From Pyropia yezoensis (taxonomy: Eukaryota > Rhodophyta > Bangiophyceae > Bangiales > Bangiaceae), in the NCBI GenBank assembly GCA_009829735.1, contig CM020618.1, positions 32,588,894-32,652,893 of the forward strand: 64,000 nucleotides of DNA. The letters run 5' to 3'. A model generated the notes under the pieces. It made no database searches, was not told the origin of the DNA, and worked only from the letters and a program-made list of their open reading frames with translations. Within the stretch, counting starts at the first letter, position 1. Each line of letters opens with the position of its first letter. The translations under genes and the position numbers were made by a program. This document shows, piece after piece, positions 19,761-30,047 of this stretch.

Positions 19761-22700
19761 TTACAGTAGACGTCGTCGCCTCATGTAAGGCATGAGTAGT
19801 TGGCGGGGTATATTCGCCGCCTGTTCCCAGGTGGGTGAATCGTATCCGACCCACATAACCTTGACGTACCAGCGTCCTGGTAGGTCCGGGTCGGTGTGTC
19901 CGACCACGCTCTCTACTTGGTATGGAATCCCATCCGGTCCCACCGGGTCATCTGACCGGTGGGTTGTAAGAGCTTCATGTAGCAACCCAGCCGGTACCGG
20001 CTGAGGCTGTTCCGGCATCGGAGCAGGTGTGACGTCATTCATGCTGATGCGTTGAATCTCCGTATCGGAGTGTAAGATAACAGAGTGGTCATCTCTGTGG
20101 AGGATCTGGTACGGTCCCTTGACCGGTTGCATAAGCTTGTTCCCTCGGAACTTCTGGTGTCTGATATAAACCCAGTCACCTGTTACCAGGGTTGCGTTGC
20201 GCACCCGTAGTCGGGCGTCGAAGTTCTTCTTGTATCGAAGTTGTGTTCTGTCAAGGGCACCCTTGAGCTTAGGAATCATCCACGATAGCTTGGCCAACCA
20301 AGCTAGGTGGATGCGTTCGGCGGGTCGGCCCTTCGGTGTATCATACCGAGTGCACCTGCCTGGCGGCAGCGTCAGGTTACCGACGCCTAGTGGCATGACC
20401 CATTCCAGTGGGGCGATGTTGGTACTCCGATGTGGCCTGGCATTGTATGCCAGGGTGAGTACGGACAGAAGCCTGTCCCAAGTGTTCGTGTGCTCTGCCA
20501 CGTAGCACTGTAGCATCTTGACGATGGTGCGGTTGAACCGCTCCACCTGCCCGTTGGACTGCGGGTGGTAGTCGGATGCCCGACGTGGTTCGATACCGAA
20601 CATGCCCAGGACCTTAGTGCAGAATGCCGACGTAAGGTTTGCTCCGTTATCGGAGAGGAGTTGCTTCATGACTCCGTATGCACTGATCCAGTGGTCAACC
20701 ACTGCGTTCATAATCGTGTATGCCGTATCATTCGGGATGGCTGCCGCTCGTGACAGCTTGGTGAATCGGTCAGACATGACCAGGATGTACCTGTTCCCTT
20801 CTTCCGTTACCGGAAGTGGCCCGAGTATGTCGATAGCGACTTGCTCGTTGGGCCCATCGGGTGGGAATAGCTTCATGGCAGACGCCTGCCTATGTAGACT
20901 CATGCGGTTACGCGCACAGGGGTGGCATCCCCTTACGTGGTCGACCACGTCGACGGCCATTGCTGGCCAGTAGAAGAACCTTCGCATTGCTGCGAACATA
21001 CGTGAACCCCCCGGGTGTCCGGCTGTAGGGTTCTCATGTTCTCGTTCCATGACGGCTTGCCGTAAGGACACGGGAACCACGACTTGATGTCGTCCATCGG
21101 CGGGTGCCCGCCGGTATATGAGTCCGTCTTCGTTCTCGGAGAAGATGCCGGCCGTACCGGCCAGGAGGTTAGCACGATGACGTCTACAGTCATCGTCGTT
21201 GGCCTGTGCCTCGCGGAAGTCCGCGAGGGTCAATGGGCACGCAAGGTGTGCCATGGTATGGTCAGCCATACCCTGGGTAGCATTACCCACCATGCACACC
21301 GGTACCACCGGGATGTCCTCGTCCACCGGGCGGGTATCCCCGCTCGGGGTGTCGAGTCGAGACAACGCGTCTCCGAGGTGGTGGGTTGACCCAGCCTTAT
21401 ACACCGTGCGGTAGTCGTGCTCGGCCATCTTCAGCCTCCATCGGGCTAGCCTCCCATGGCTATCGGAATCCTTGTCACCAAGGTTGAGGAGCCATCGTAG
21501 GGGTTCGTGGTCGGACCTCACGATGAACCTGGAGCCCTCCAGGTATGGACGGAGCAGTTGCACTGCCCATATAACTCCGAGGCATTCACGCTCGGTGGCA
21601 CTATAGTTCCGCTCAGCCGGGTTGAGTGTCCGGCTGAAGTACCCTACCGGACGTAGGTCCGGGATAACGTTGTCGGTACCTATCAACGTCTCTCCCTGTA
21701 ACAGGGTGCATCCCACTTGTGTATCACACGCATCGACATCGATGACGAAGGTACCCCGTCTATGCGGTAACGCAAGGACGGGTGGGGCTAGTAGGGCTCG
21801 CTTCAGCGACTCGAATGCCTCCTCTTCGCTAGGCGAAGGGGGTTGGAGTACCTTGGGTAAGGTACTGCTCGTAAGAACCGTTAACGGTTTAGCTATCCGA
21901 GCGAAGTCCTTGACGAACCGTCGGTATACATTGCACATTCCCAGGAAGCTCTTGAGCTGCGTCTGGGTGTTAGGGAACCGGGCATCCCGGAGTGCCCGGG
22001 TATTGGCTTCGAGTACCCCTAGTTTACCAGGGGTTATCTGGTGGCCCAGATATTCGACCGTCTGTTGGAAGAAGGCGCACTTCTTCCGACGCAGGGTTAC
22101 CCCGGCGTTCCTCAAGAGGGTGAGTACCTCGTCAACATGTTGTACATGGTCATCCATGTTACGCGAGAAGACGATGACGTCATCGAGGTACACTAGGCAG
22201 TTACGCCACTTCACCCCCGACAGTATGATGTCGATAGCCCGCTGGAATGTAGCGGGGGCGTTGGACAATCCGAAGGGCATCCTTAGGAACTCGTACACGC
22301 CACTGTGACAGACGAATGCCGTCTTGGGGATATCCTCGTCCGCCACCGGGATCTGCCAGTATCCGGCGTTGCAGTCGATGGTGGTAAACACCGTAGCCTC
22401 CCCCAGGGAGTCGATGCATTCATCCATCCTTGGTAAAGGGTATGAGTCCTTCTTGGTAACCAAGTTGAGGCGTCGATAATCGATGCAAAACCGAGGGGTT
22501 TGATCCTTCTTCGGCACAATAACGACTGGGGCACCCCATTCCGACATCGAAGGTCGGATCACCTTAGCTTCACTCATCCTCTTCACTTCTCCATCAACGA
22601 TCTCTCGTTGCATAGGTCCCGCTCGGTGCGGTTGTGAGCGGGCGGGTCGTGCGCCTGGTACCAGGTCTATACGATGTTGGGTTGCCCCAATGGTCCCCAA

Positions 22701-23927
22701 GGCCCCGCCTGTCCACATAACGTCATGCTTTCTTAGCATCCGTCGTACCCCTTCGGCTACCGAAGGGTGAAGGTGGTCGAGGTCAGCCTCGGCCAGTGCC
22801 ATCAAGGCCTCTTGGTCCTTTGGCGGCAGGTCCGCCGGCGCCGCCGATGGGTTAGGCTTCCCGTCATCGGGTTGCTGTCGCTCGGTGGTCTCGGCGACCG
22901 CCAGTACTTCAAGTGGTTCCACTTGACCTTCCTTATCAGGGGTAAGGATATCTCCTTCGTAGAGTTCGGCAATCCCGAGGATAGTTCCCTTCGGGAGGGT
23001 GACTGCCTTACGGCGGTAGTTCGCCATCACTAGGAGGGACGACCCTCCTGCTGGGAGGTCTATGAGACCGTTGGCCATGGTCAACCCATGGCGCTTGTAC
23101 GTCCGTAGGTTGGACTGGACTCTGCAGATGCCTGCGAGGTCGCAGTTAACCGGGAGGACTGTCTCTGACAACGGCTCAAAGCGAGTTCGCTTGGCCAATC
23201 GAAGTGTCTTCGGCTCGACGCTTGCGTACACCTCAGCCACGTTAACGTGGCTTCCTTGTAGCGTCAGATCCCTGACGATAGCCGTGTGTCCTCGCTTCGT
23301 CCCGTCGGCTTCTTGAAGCTCGACGGTCCTCCGGCCTGGCCGGATTGCATCAACGTGAACGTTGATGAAGGTGCACCCCAGTATGCAGGGCACCGATAGC
23401 GTTTCACATACCAGGAAGTCAACTTCCGTGGTAAGATCCCCGATGGTAACCCGCAGCGACATCGCTGCGGTCGTACGAATGAGTCGACCATTCGCGTCCT
23501 TGATGGTGGGTCCCCGAGTCACTCTGACCCGTGGAAGCCACTTGTCCGGGAGGGTATCCTTCCGGATAAGGTTGGGTCCAGCCCCTGTATCCAGTACAGG
23601 GTAGTACGATCGTGTCGACTGGGGGTCAACCCCCAGTGTGGCTGATACCTTGAAGTTCTCCAAGGTAAACAACACATGTCCTACACCGATATCCGGTGTA
23701 GCTCGGGCATCCTGAACAGGGCCCTTGTCTGGTTCAACGTGACGGGGCTTCCCGTCCTCTCCCCCCAACCTTGGAGGTTGGTCATCAATCCCCTGACGCC
23801 GTGTCGTCGGGGCCGGAAGGTGTACCCGGGGGTTGATGCGGCGTCGGCTCAACCGCGCTCTCCGTGGGGCTTTCCCCGCGGTACTCCGGGGTGGCTTGCT
23901 TGGGTAACCCCAGCGCCCCCCGGTCAT
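19761..23927 (-). CDS. pol: Element C pol polyprotein
   Basis: A frame of 1388 residues that appears the same as the pol of element B, with protease LDTGA, RT YLDD, RNase H, zinc-finger integrase and terminal chromodomain all present. It looks whole. With an open gag directly upstream in another frame, this copy could supply proteins for itself and for relatives. Confidence 0.95.
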   Translation of the reverse strand: MTGGRWGYPSKPPRSTAGKAPRRARLSRRRINPRVHLPAPTTRRQGIDDQPPRLGGEDGKPRHVEPDKGPVQDARATPDIGVGHVLFTLENFKVSATLGVDPQSTRSYYPVLDTGAGPNLIRKDTLPDKWLPRVRVTRGPTIKDANGRLIRTTAAMSLRVTIGDLTTEVDFLVCETLSVPCILGCTFINVHVDAIRPGRRTVELQEADGTKRGHTAIVRDLTLQGSHVNVAEVYASVEPKTLRLAKRTRFEPLSETVLPVNCDLAGICRVQSNLRTYKRHGLTMANGLIDLPAGGSSLLVMANYRRKAVTLPKGTILGIAELYEGDILTPDKEGQVEPLEVLAVAETTERQQPDDGKPNPSAAPADLPPKDQEALMALAEADLDHLHPSVAEGVRRMLRKHDVMWTGGALGTIGATQHRIDLVPGARPARSQPHRAGPMQREIVDGEVKRMSEAKVIRPSMSEWGAPVVIVPKKDQTPRFCIDYRRLNLVTKKDSYPLPRMDECIDSLGEATVFTTIDCNAGYWQIPVADEDIPKTAFVCHSGVYEFLRMPFGLSNAPATFQRAIDIILSGVKWRNCLVYLDDVIVFSRNMDDHVQHVDEVLTLLRNAGVTLRRKKCAFFQQTVEYLGHQITPGKLGVLEANTRALRDARFPNTQTQLKSFLGMCNVYRRFVKDFARIAKPLTVLTSSTLPKVLQPPSPSEEEAFESLKRALLAPPVLALPHRRGTFVIDVDACDTQVGCTLLQGETLIGTDNVIPDLRPVGYFSRTLNPAERNYSATERECLGVIWAVQLLRPYLEGSRFIVRSDHEPLRWLLNLGDKDSDSHGRLARWRLKMAEHDYRTVYKAGSTHHLGDALSRLDTPSGDTRPVDEDIPVVPVCMVGNATQGMADHTMAHLACPLTLADFREAQANDDDCRRHRANLLAGTAGIFSENEDGLIYRRAPADGRHQVVVPVSLRQAVMEREHENPTAGHPGGSRMFAAMRRFFYWPAMAVDVVDHVRGCHPCARNRMSLHRQASAMKLFPPDGPNEQVAIDILGPLPVTEEGNRYILVMSDRFTKLSRAAAIPNDTAYTIMNAVVDHWISAYGVMKQLLSDNGANLTSAFCTKVLGMFGIEPRRASDYHPQSNGQVERFNRTIVKMLQCYVAEHTNTWDRLLSVLTLAYNARPHRSTNIAPLEWVMPLGVGNLTLPPGRCTRYDTPKGRPAERIHLAWLAKLSWMIPKLKGALDRTQLRYKKNFDARLRVRNATLVTGDWVYIRHQKFRGNKLMQPVKGPYQILHRDDHSVILHSDTEIQRISMNDVTPAPMPEQPQPVPAGLLHEALTTHRSDDPVGPDGIPYQVESVVGHTDPDLPGRWYVKVMWVGYDSPTWEQAANIPRQLLMPYMRRRRLL

Positions 23928-23935
23928 CCTTCCTC

Positions 23936-26119
23936 TTACTCGTTTCCCGCCCTTGGTAGGGTGCTGTCCGCCGGGACATCCGGCTGAGGAGGTGCCCCCT
24001 CGACGGCCAGTACTCCCCCTGGAGCTGGCTGCCTACCCGGTGCGGGTCCGGGTGCTCGGGCGGGATATCCCCCAGTAGATGCCTTGCGTTGCGCCGCTGC
24101 CCGCCGAGACTCCTCGGGGATGAGTGGGCAGGAAGACACCCAGTGCTGGGGATCCCCACACAACATACACCCGGACGTGCCGGTCCCCCCTTGAGTTCGC
24201 ATCGGGGTAGCCCCGTAGCTACGGTTGCCTCCCTCGGGCGCCCGAGTGCCTGCTCCCTGGTAGGCCTTGGGTCCTTGGGTCAACCGGAACATGGATTCCC
24301 CCAACCGGTTGGGTCGGCCCGCAATCTGCGGAGGTGCCTCCGTGCGCACCGCCCATGTTGGCAAGGGTTGGTGAGGGTTACCCGTCACCGGGGAGTACCC
24401 CGTAGTCCGCACATACGGGACGCGCCGTCCCGTGCCTTCGTTGACCTGGAACTGGGTTCCAGCCGGGGCGATGTACGCTACCGTACCATGTTCATCAATC
24501 ACCGGCGTCGCCGGTAGCAACAGGTGGCCCTGTTGGTCGACTAGAGGGTCATCCTCACCAATAGGGGTATGTTCGGTCGCCACCAGTACTGGTGCGGCCT
24601 TACGTTCCACCTTCTCTTGCCTCGGTACCGGGGTAAGACTGGGCTTGCCTCCCTCACCCTTGGGCTTCGGGGCCAAGGCACACTCCGGGTGTAGAACCCG
24701 GTAGGCGTCCCCTAGGGACTTGCACATATGCATCAGTCGACTGAAGTTCGTCCGTGCCGTGTTGGCGCCCCGTGCGGATATCCGCACGTAGTTGGGTACT
24801 CCTGCGAACAGGATGGCCCGTAGCTCCCCTTCTCGGAGGAGCTTCCCCAGCTCGTAGTCGAGCTCTTGGATCCGGCGTCCAAACATCTCCTCATCCTCCC
24901 AGGACTGGGCGGTGGCAGTGCGAAGGGCCCGATAGTGGTCCTCGCACTTGTCCTCACTGAGGTAGCTGCTCAGCAGCTCCTTCAATATCCCACGGTAATC
25001 CATGGGGGTGGCCGCGACCCTCATTCCCGGCATCGGGGATGCCTGGCGAAGAATGCCTCGCACCCGTTCATCAACAAAGAACGGGAGGAGCTCCAGAGCC
25101 AGCCCCTCGTTAACGAGCGCCTTGTCTGCGGCTGCCTTGAAGCTAGTCAAGAAGCCGATGACTGCCAACGGGCGTCCGTTCGGCCCCCCGAACATAGGGA
25201 CTCCCTTCATAAGGGTCTGCATAGAGCGGATCGCCCGATGCGACGTATTACGCATCGATTCCGATACGGTGGTAGAGCGGTCCTCCAAACGATAACGTTC
25301 CGGAGTAAGAACCGACCGGAAGACCTCGTTGACGATCTCCGTGTCAGCGTCCTGGATATCCAGTCGCTTAGCCAGTTGATGAGCGAACTCATCGGACTCC
25401 ATCCGCTTCAGTAGGCTCGCAGTTACCTGCGCGGTCATAGCTTCTACCACTGAAGATGGTACTTCAGGCGTCGGCACCTCGGGAACCCGAGTTGCCTGGC
25501 CTCCTTCGTCGTGGGGGTACTGCGAGAGGGTACCTCCTCCCCCAATAACCGACTCTCCCCCGGCGTACGTATCCGCCGGGTCGTGTCCGCGGAGTCCGCT
25601 TCGGGTGCTCCGAGCGTATCGCTCCGTGTGACTCCGTTCCAACTCTGCCGACGAGTCGGACCCATACCCCATTGTGTCCGGGGGTTGTCCAGGAGTAGCA
25701 ACACCGGGGTTGACCCTGGTGGACTCCGAAAGTAGTCCGGCCGGTTCGAACCGTACCGGTGTGGGAGGAACACGACGGGGTCCCGTCGTGTGCCGTGTTG
25801 ACATCAACACTGCCATTGCGTCCTCCGTCCGATCTTGACGGGCGTCGAGCCCGGAAAACCGGGCCTCGATGCGGGCCAATGATGCCATCAGGGAATCCCC
25901 TGGTGAAGGAGGCGGCGGAGTGAGGTCGGTCGACGACAGTTGAGGCGGGCCCCCGCCTCCTGCCGTCCGAGCCGTGCCAAACGTCGATCCGGCACCGGAA
26001 AGCATTGGCGTCTCAATGTTATCGATCGGGTTCCCGATCCCGGTTCCCGTAGTCACCTCCGGGGTCGGCGTCGACGCCGATCCGTCATCTTGAACGTTCC
26101 CCGTCTCTTGGGTAGACAT
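23936..26119 (-). CDS. gag: Element C gag, 727 residues
   Basis: One open frame that looks whole. The first ~220 residues are low-complexity (Thr, Pro, Gly, Ser). Residues ~220–470 are helical and capsid-like. The C-terminal quarter is Pro/Gly-rich with a single CCHC zinc knuckle (C-x2-C-x4-H-x4-C) for RNA binding. It forms the particle that packages element RNA. The ATG at 26119 is chosen; an in-frame GTG lies two codons upstream. The stop lies a few bases before the pol start. Confidence 0.93.
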   Translation of the reverse strand: MSTQETGNVQDDGSASTPTPEVTTGTGIGNPIDNIETPMLSGAGSTFGTARTAGGGGPPQLSSTDLTPPPPSPGDSLMASLARIEARFSGLDARQDRTEDAMAVLMSTRHTTGPRRVPPTPVRFEPAGLLSESTRVNPGVATPGQPPDTMGYGSDSSAELERSHTERYARSTRSGLRGHDPADTYAGGESVIGGGGTLSQYPHDEGGQATRVPEVPTPEVPSSVVEAMTAQVTASLLKRMESDEFAHQLAKRLDIQDADTEIVNEVFRSVLTPERYRLEDRSTTVSESMRNTSHRAIRSMQTLMKGVPMFGGPNGRPLAVIGFLTSFKAAADKALVNEGLALELLPFFVDERVRGILRQASPMPGMRVAATPMDYRGILKELLSSYLSEDKCEDHYRALRTATAQSWEDEEMFGRRIQELDYELGKLLREGELRAILFAGVPNYVRISARGANTARTNFSRLMHMCKSLGDAYRVLHPECALAPKPKGEGGKPSLTPVPRQEKVERKAAPVLVATEHTPIGEDDPLVDQQGHLLLPATPVIDEHGTVAYIAPAGTQFQVNEGTGRRVPYVRTTGYSPVTGNPHQPLPTWAVRTEAPPQIAGRPNRLGESMFRLTQGPKAYQGAGTRAPEGGNRSYGATPMRTQGGTGTSGCMLCGDPQHWVSSCPLIPEESRRAAAQRKASTGGYPARAPGPAPGRQPAPGGVLAVEGAPPQPDVPADSTLPRAGNE

Positions 26120-26344
26120 GGTCACAATCAGTCAACCGACGTATCAATCACCACGAACAAGAGAGCGAGGGGGTAGATTGGGGAGAGTAACAGTAGATCA
26201 CAGTCACAGGTAAAATCTCAACACAATCGATCAGGTCGCAACACCACGAGTACAAGAAAAGGACCAGATCCCTATCCGTGTGCCAGGGCCGAAGACGGCG
26301 TCACCACAAGGGTGACGGAAACCCGTCCCCTGCTCCTCCACCAA
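26120..26344 (-). other. 5' leader of element C with primer-binding site
   Basis: Same as the leader of B. The primer site (26343–26333, TGGTGGAGGAG) differs by one base from B. Confidence 0.6.
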
Positions 26345-26707
26345 TGTAGCACAATAGGAATCCGTCGCACGTCCACTCTCAGGGAACACTCACCAAGGGG
26401 GATCGGCACCAACGTCACCGGGAGGCCAAGGTTGCTGTCCTTGGAGCGCAAGCCACGGGACCAAGATGGGAGCCCAAATGGGAGGGGTTTGTTGTTCTAC
26501 CTTGGCCGGCGGTGGATTCGCCACCGGCCCCCTCGTTATAAACCCTCGGAGACACTACTAACTACCCTCCACCCCAAGATGCAAGTCCCTCTGGTCATAC
26601 GTAACTTATAGATACCGTGACCAGTACGAACTATCAAATTGAAAGTTAAGGGTTAGAAGTAGCCCCCCTGATATTAGGGTCACAATACGGACAACCATAT
26701 TGCTACA
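26345..26707 (-). repeat. LTR of element C (5' LTR on the minus strand), 363 bp
   Basis: TG...CA ends as in the other copies. It is followed directly by gttgc, the right copy of the target duplication. Confidence 0.95.
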
Positions 26708-26712
26708 GTTGC
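26708..26712. repeat. Target-site duplication, right copy (gttgc)
   Basis: Matches 4568–4572 exactly and marks the outer ends of the whole B–gap–C block. Confidence 0.85.
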
Positions 26713-28930
26713 CCCCGCGACTCCGTGTTACCCTTCCTCTTACTCGTTTCCCGCACTTGGCTGGGTCGCTGCTTCCGTGGTATCCGGTGGAGGTGCCTCC
26801 TCAACAGCCAGTACTCCTCCGGGGGGTTTCTGCCTGCCTTGTGCTGGTCCTGGTGCTCTGGCGGGATAACCCCTATTGGCTGCCTTGCGTTGCGCTGCTG
26901 CCCGTCGAGACTCCTCCGGGATGAGTGGGCATGGGGACACCCATTGCTGGGGGTCTCCGCACAACATACATCCGGATGTACCGGCCGTGCCGGGTGTCCG
27001 CGTCGGCGTGGCTCCATAGCTCCGGGTGACTGCATTGGGCGCCCGGGTGCCTGCTCTTCGGTAGGCCTTGGGTCCTTGGGTGAAGCGGAACATGGACTCC
27101 CCCAACCGGTTGGGCCTGCCCGCTATCTGCGGAGGTGCCTCCGTGCGTACCGCGCACGTTGGCATGGGTTGATGGGGATTCCCCGTAATCGGGGAGTACC
27201 CTGTAGTCCGTACATACGGGACGCGCCGTCCGGCGAACTCGTTGACCTGGAACTGGGTCCAAGAAGAGGCGATGTACGCCACCGTACCCTGCTCAGCAAT
27301 CACAGGCGTAGCCGGTAGCAACAGGTGGACCTGTTCATCGACCAGGGGTTCCTCCTCGCCAAGGGGGGATACCCAGTCGCCACCAGTTCTGATGCAGCTT
27401 GACGATCCGCTTTGTTTTTCTTCGGTACCGGGGTAAGACTCAGCATGCTCCCTTCACCCTTGGGATTCGGGGCAAGGGCACACTCCGGGTGAAGCACGCG
27501 GTAGGCGTCCCCAGTGACTTGCACATGTGCATCAGGCGACTGAAGTTCGTCCGTGCCGTATTGGCTCCTCGTGCGGATATCCGCACGTAGTTGGGTTCTC
27601 CCGCAAACAAGATGGCCCGTAGCTCCCCTTCTCCGTAGCTCCTCTTCTCCTAGGAGTTTCCCGAGCTCGTAGTCGAGCTCTTGGATCCGGCGTCCGAACA
27701 TCTTCTCATCCTCCCAGGACTGGGTGGTGGCGGGGCGAGGAGCCCAATAGTGGTCTTCGCACTTGTCCGCACTGCGTTAGCTGCTCAGCAGCTCCTTGAG
27801 AATCCCACGGAAGTCCATGGGAGTGGCTGCGACTCTCATTCCCGGCATCGGGGATGCCTGGCGAAGAATGCCTCGTACCCGTTCATCAACAAAGAACGGG
27901 AGGATCTCCAGGGCTAACCCCTCGTTGTCGAGTTCCTTGTCTGCGGCTGCCTTGAAGCTGGTCAAGAAGCCAATGACTGCCCGCGGACGTCCGTTCGGGC
28001 CTCCGAACATGGGGACTCTCTTCATAAGGGTCTGCATCGATCGGATAGCCCGAAGCGAGGTGTTACGCATCGATTCCGATACGATAGTAGTACGGTCTTC
28101 CAAACGATAACGTTCTGGAGTCAGTACCGATCAGAAGAATTCGTTGACAATCTCCGTATCAGCGTCCTGGGTATCCAGTCGCTTGGCCAGTTGGTGAGTG
28201 AAGTCATCCGACTCCATGCGCTTCAGTAGGTTAGCAGTTACCTGCGCGGTCATGGCCTGAACCAGTAAGGCTCGTACTTCTTGCGTGGTCGCCTCGGGCT
28301 CCCGAGTCGCTTGACTTCCTCCTTCTTGGGGATACTGCGAAAGGGTACCACCCCCTCCGATGGCGGATTCTGCTCCGGCGTACGTGTCTGCCGGGGTGTA
28401 TGCGCAGATTCCGCTCCGGGTACTCCGGGCGTTTCGCTCCGTATGGCTCCGTTCCAACACGGCAGATGAGTCGGATCCATAACCCGCCGTGTCCGGGGGT
28501 TGTCCGGGAGTCGCTGCGCCCGGGCCAACCCCGGTGGAGAGATTAGTCCGGCCGGTTCGAACCGTACCGGTGTGGGAGGGATACGACGCGGTCCCGTCGT
28601 GTGGCGTGTTGACATCAACTATGCCATTGCGTCCTCCGTCCACTCGTGACGGGCGTCGAGTCCGGAAAACCGGGCTTCGATGCGAGCCAACGATGCCATT
28701 AGGAAATCCCCTGGTGAAGGTGGAGGCGGAGTGATCTCCGCCGACGACAGTCGACGTGGCCCTCCGCCTCCTGCCGTCCGAGCCGTACCTAACGTCGATC
28801 CGGCACCGGATGGCATCGACGTCTCAATGTTGTCGATCGGGGTGCCGGTCCCGGTTCCCGTGATCGCCTCCGGGATCCGTGTCGACCCCGATCCGTCATC
28901 TTGCACGTTCCCTGTCTCTTGGGTAGGCAT
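26713..28930 (-). pseudogene. Element E gag
   Basis: A diverged relative of the gag of element C along its whole length, including capsid-like stretches and the CCHC knuckle (CMLCGDPQQWVSPC). It is broken in several places. The ATG at 28930 corresponds to the gag start of C. Divergence from B/C is far greater than that between B and C, which fits an older insertion. Confidence 0.85.
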
Positions 28931-29154
28931 AGTCACAATCAGTCAACCGACGTAACAGTCATCAAAAGGCAGAGAACCAGGGGGCAGGTTGAGGGACGTA
29001 ACCACTCAGCACAGTCACACGTAACTCTCAACACAGTCAAACAGATAGCATCACCATGAATACAAGAAAAGGACCGACTCCGTATCCGTGTGCCAGGGCC
29101 GAAGACGGCATCACCACTAGGGTGACCGAAACCCGTCTCCTACTGCTCCACCAA
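28931..29154 (-). other. 5' leader of element E with primer-binding site
   Basis: It aligns with the leaders of B and C. The primer site TGGTGGAGCAG is kept (29153–29143). Confidence 0.6.
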
Positions 29155-29516
29155 TGTAGCACAATAGACATCCGTTACTTGTCCACTCTCAGGGAACACT
29201 CACCAGGGGGGATCGGCAGCGAAGTCACCGGGAGGCCAAGGTTGCTGTTCTTGGAGCGCAAGCCACAGCACCAAGATGGGAGCCCAAGTGTGAGGGGTTT
29301 CTTGTTCTACCATGGCCGGCGGTGGATTCGCCGCCGGCCCCCTCGTTATAAACCCTCGGAGAGACCACTAACTACCCTCCACCCCAAGATGCAAGTCCCT
29401 CTGGTCATACGTAACTCGTAGGTACCTTAACTAAAGTGAACTCCCAACTTGACAGTTGCGGATTAGAGGTAGTCCCCCTAGTTTAGGGTCGCCATACGGT
29501 CACCCATATTGCTACA
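29155..29516 (-). repeat. 5' LTR of element E, 362 bp
   Basis: Clearly homologous to the 363-bp LTRs of B and C, with TG...CA ends and the TTTATAA motif kept, but with many differences. The five bases after it (ccacg) should be one copy of E's target duplication; the other is outside the window. Confidence 0.9.
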
Positions 29517-30047
29517 CCACGGCGACTGGGCCCACGGCCTCCTCCCGAGCCAGCACCCCGGCCATCGTGTCGCCCTGGGGACTCCTCTGTCCATCACGGT
29601 GCACAGCGACGGGGCGGTGGCTCACGCGGCGGGGCGGGACGCGCGACCCCACCCCCCGCGTACCGCTTCGTGAAAAGGGGCGTCTTCAGGCACCACTCGG
29701 CCTCCCTACCCCCCCTGACCACTGTCGCCGTTGCCACCGCCACCACCGCGCTCGACATCGGCACTGTCGCCGCCGTCTTGCTCGCCGCCGGCCCTGTCGC
29801 CGCCGCCACCGCTGCCGCCGCCGCTGCCGCTGCCACCACCACCGCCGCTGCCGTCGCCGCTGATTTTGTCGCCGCCACCGGCACCGCCACTGCCGCCACC
29901 CCCCCCGCCCCCAGCCTCCGACCCGGTCTTCACCAGCGCATGCTTGACCGTCGCCCCCCCCGCCGCAAGATGCTGGCGGTGGCAGTCCGCGACGGCGGCG
30001 GCGGCGGCCAGCGCCGCCGCCTTCTCCGGGGCCAGCACGTCGGCCAC
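29517..30047 (-). pseudogene. 5' part of an unknown Gly-rich host gene, cut by element E
   Basis: On the minus strand an ATG at 30047 opens a frame that begins MADVLAPEKAAALAAAA, with the motif HRQHLAAGGATVKHALVKTG. A run of about 60 Gly/Ser/Asp residues follows. The frame stops at 29706, in a seven-base G run, while a neighbouring frame carries coding-like sequence further on (EAEWCLKTPLFTKRYA). One base fewer in that run would keep the first frame open, so a sequencing slip is possible. Coding-like sequence reaches the edge of element E's LTR at 29517, so the rest of the gene is probably displaced beyond the window. I do not recognise the family. The strand choice rests on these non-repetitive peptides, since GCC repeats open all frames here. 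Confidence 0.4.

Larger units (their letters stand above)
15894..26707 (-). mobile_element. Element C: full-length Ty3/gypsy retrotransposon, nearly identical to B
   Basis: It has the same layout as B: 5' LTR 26707–26345, gag, pol, convergent antisense region, 3' LTR 16252–15894 (first three bases hidden in the gap). Gag and pol are open and look whole. The antisense region is broken, with several breaks. Outside small length differences in G or C runs the two copies look almost the same by eye, so they derive from one another very recently or are the same locus assembled twice. Confidence 0.92.
4244..29516 (-). mobile_element. Element E: older Ty3/gypsy LTR element, interrupted by the B/C block and by element A
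   Basis: E reads on the minus strand. Its 5' LTR (29155–29516), leader and gag (28930 to about 26713) lie right of the B/C block. The start of its pol lies left of it (4572–4244). The two E pieces meet exactly when the block and one copy of the 5-bp duplication are removed. E is clearly related to B and C but visibly diverged in both LTR and gag, so it is older. Its gag is broken in several places and its pol is cut by element A just after the protease motif. The rest of E is outside the window. Confidence 0.8.
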
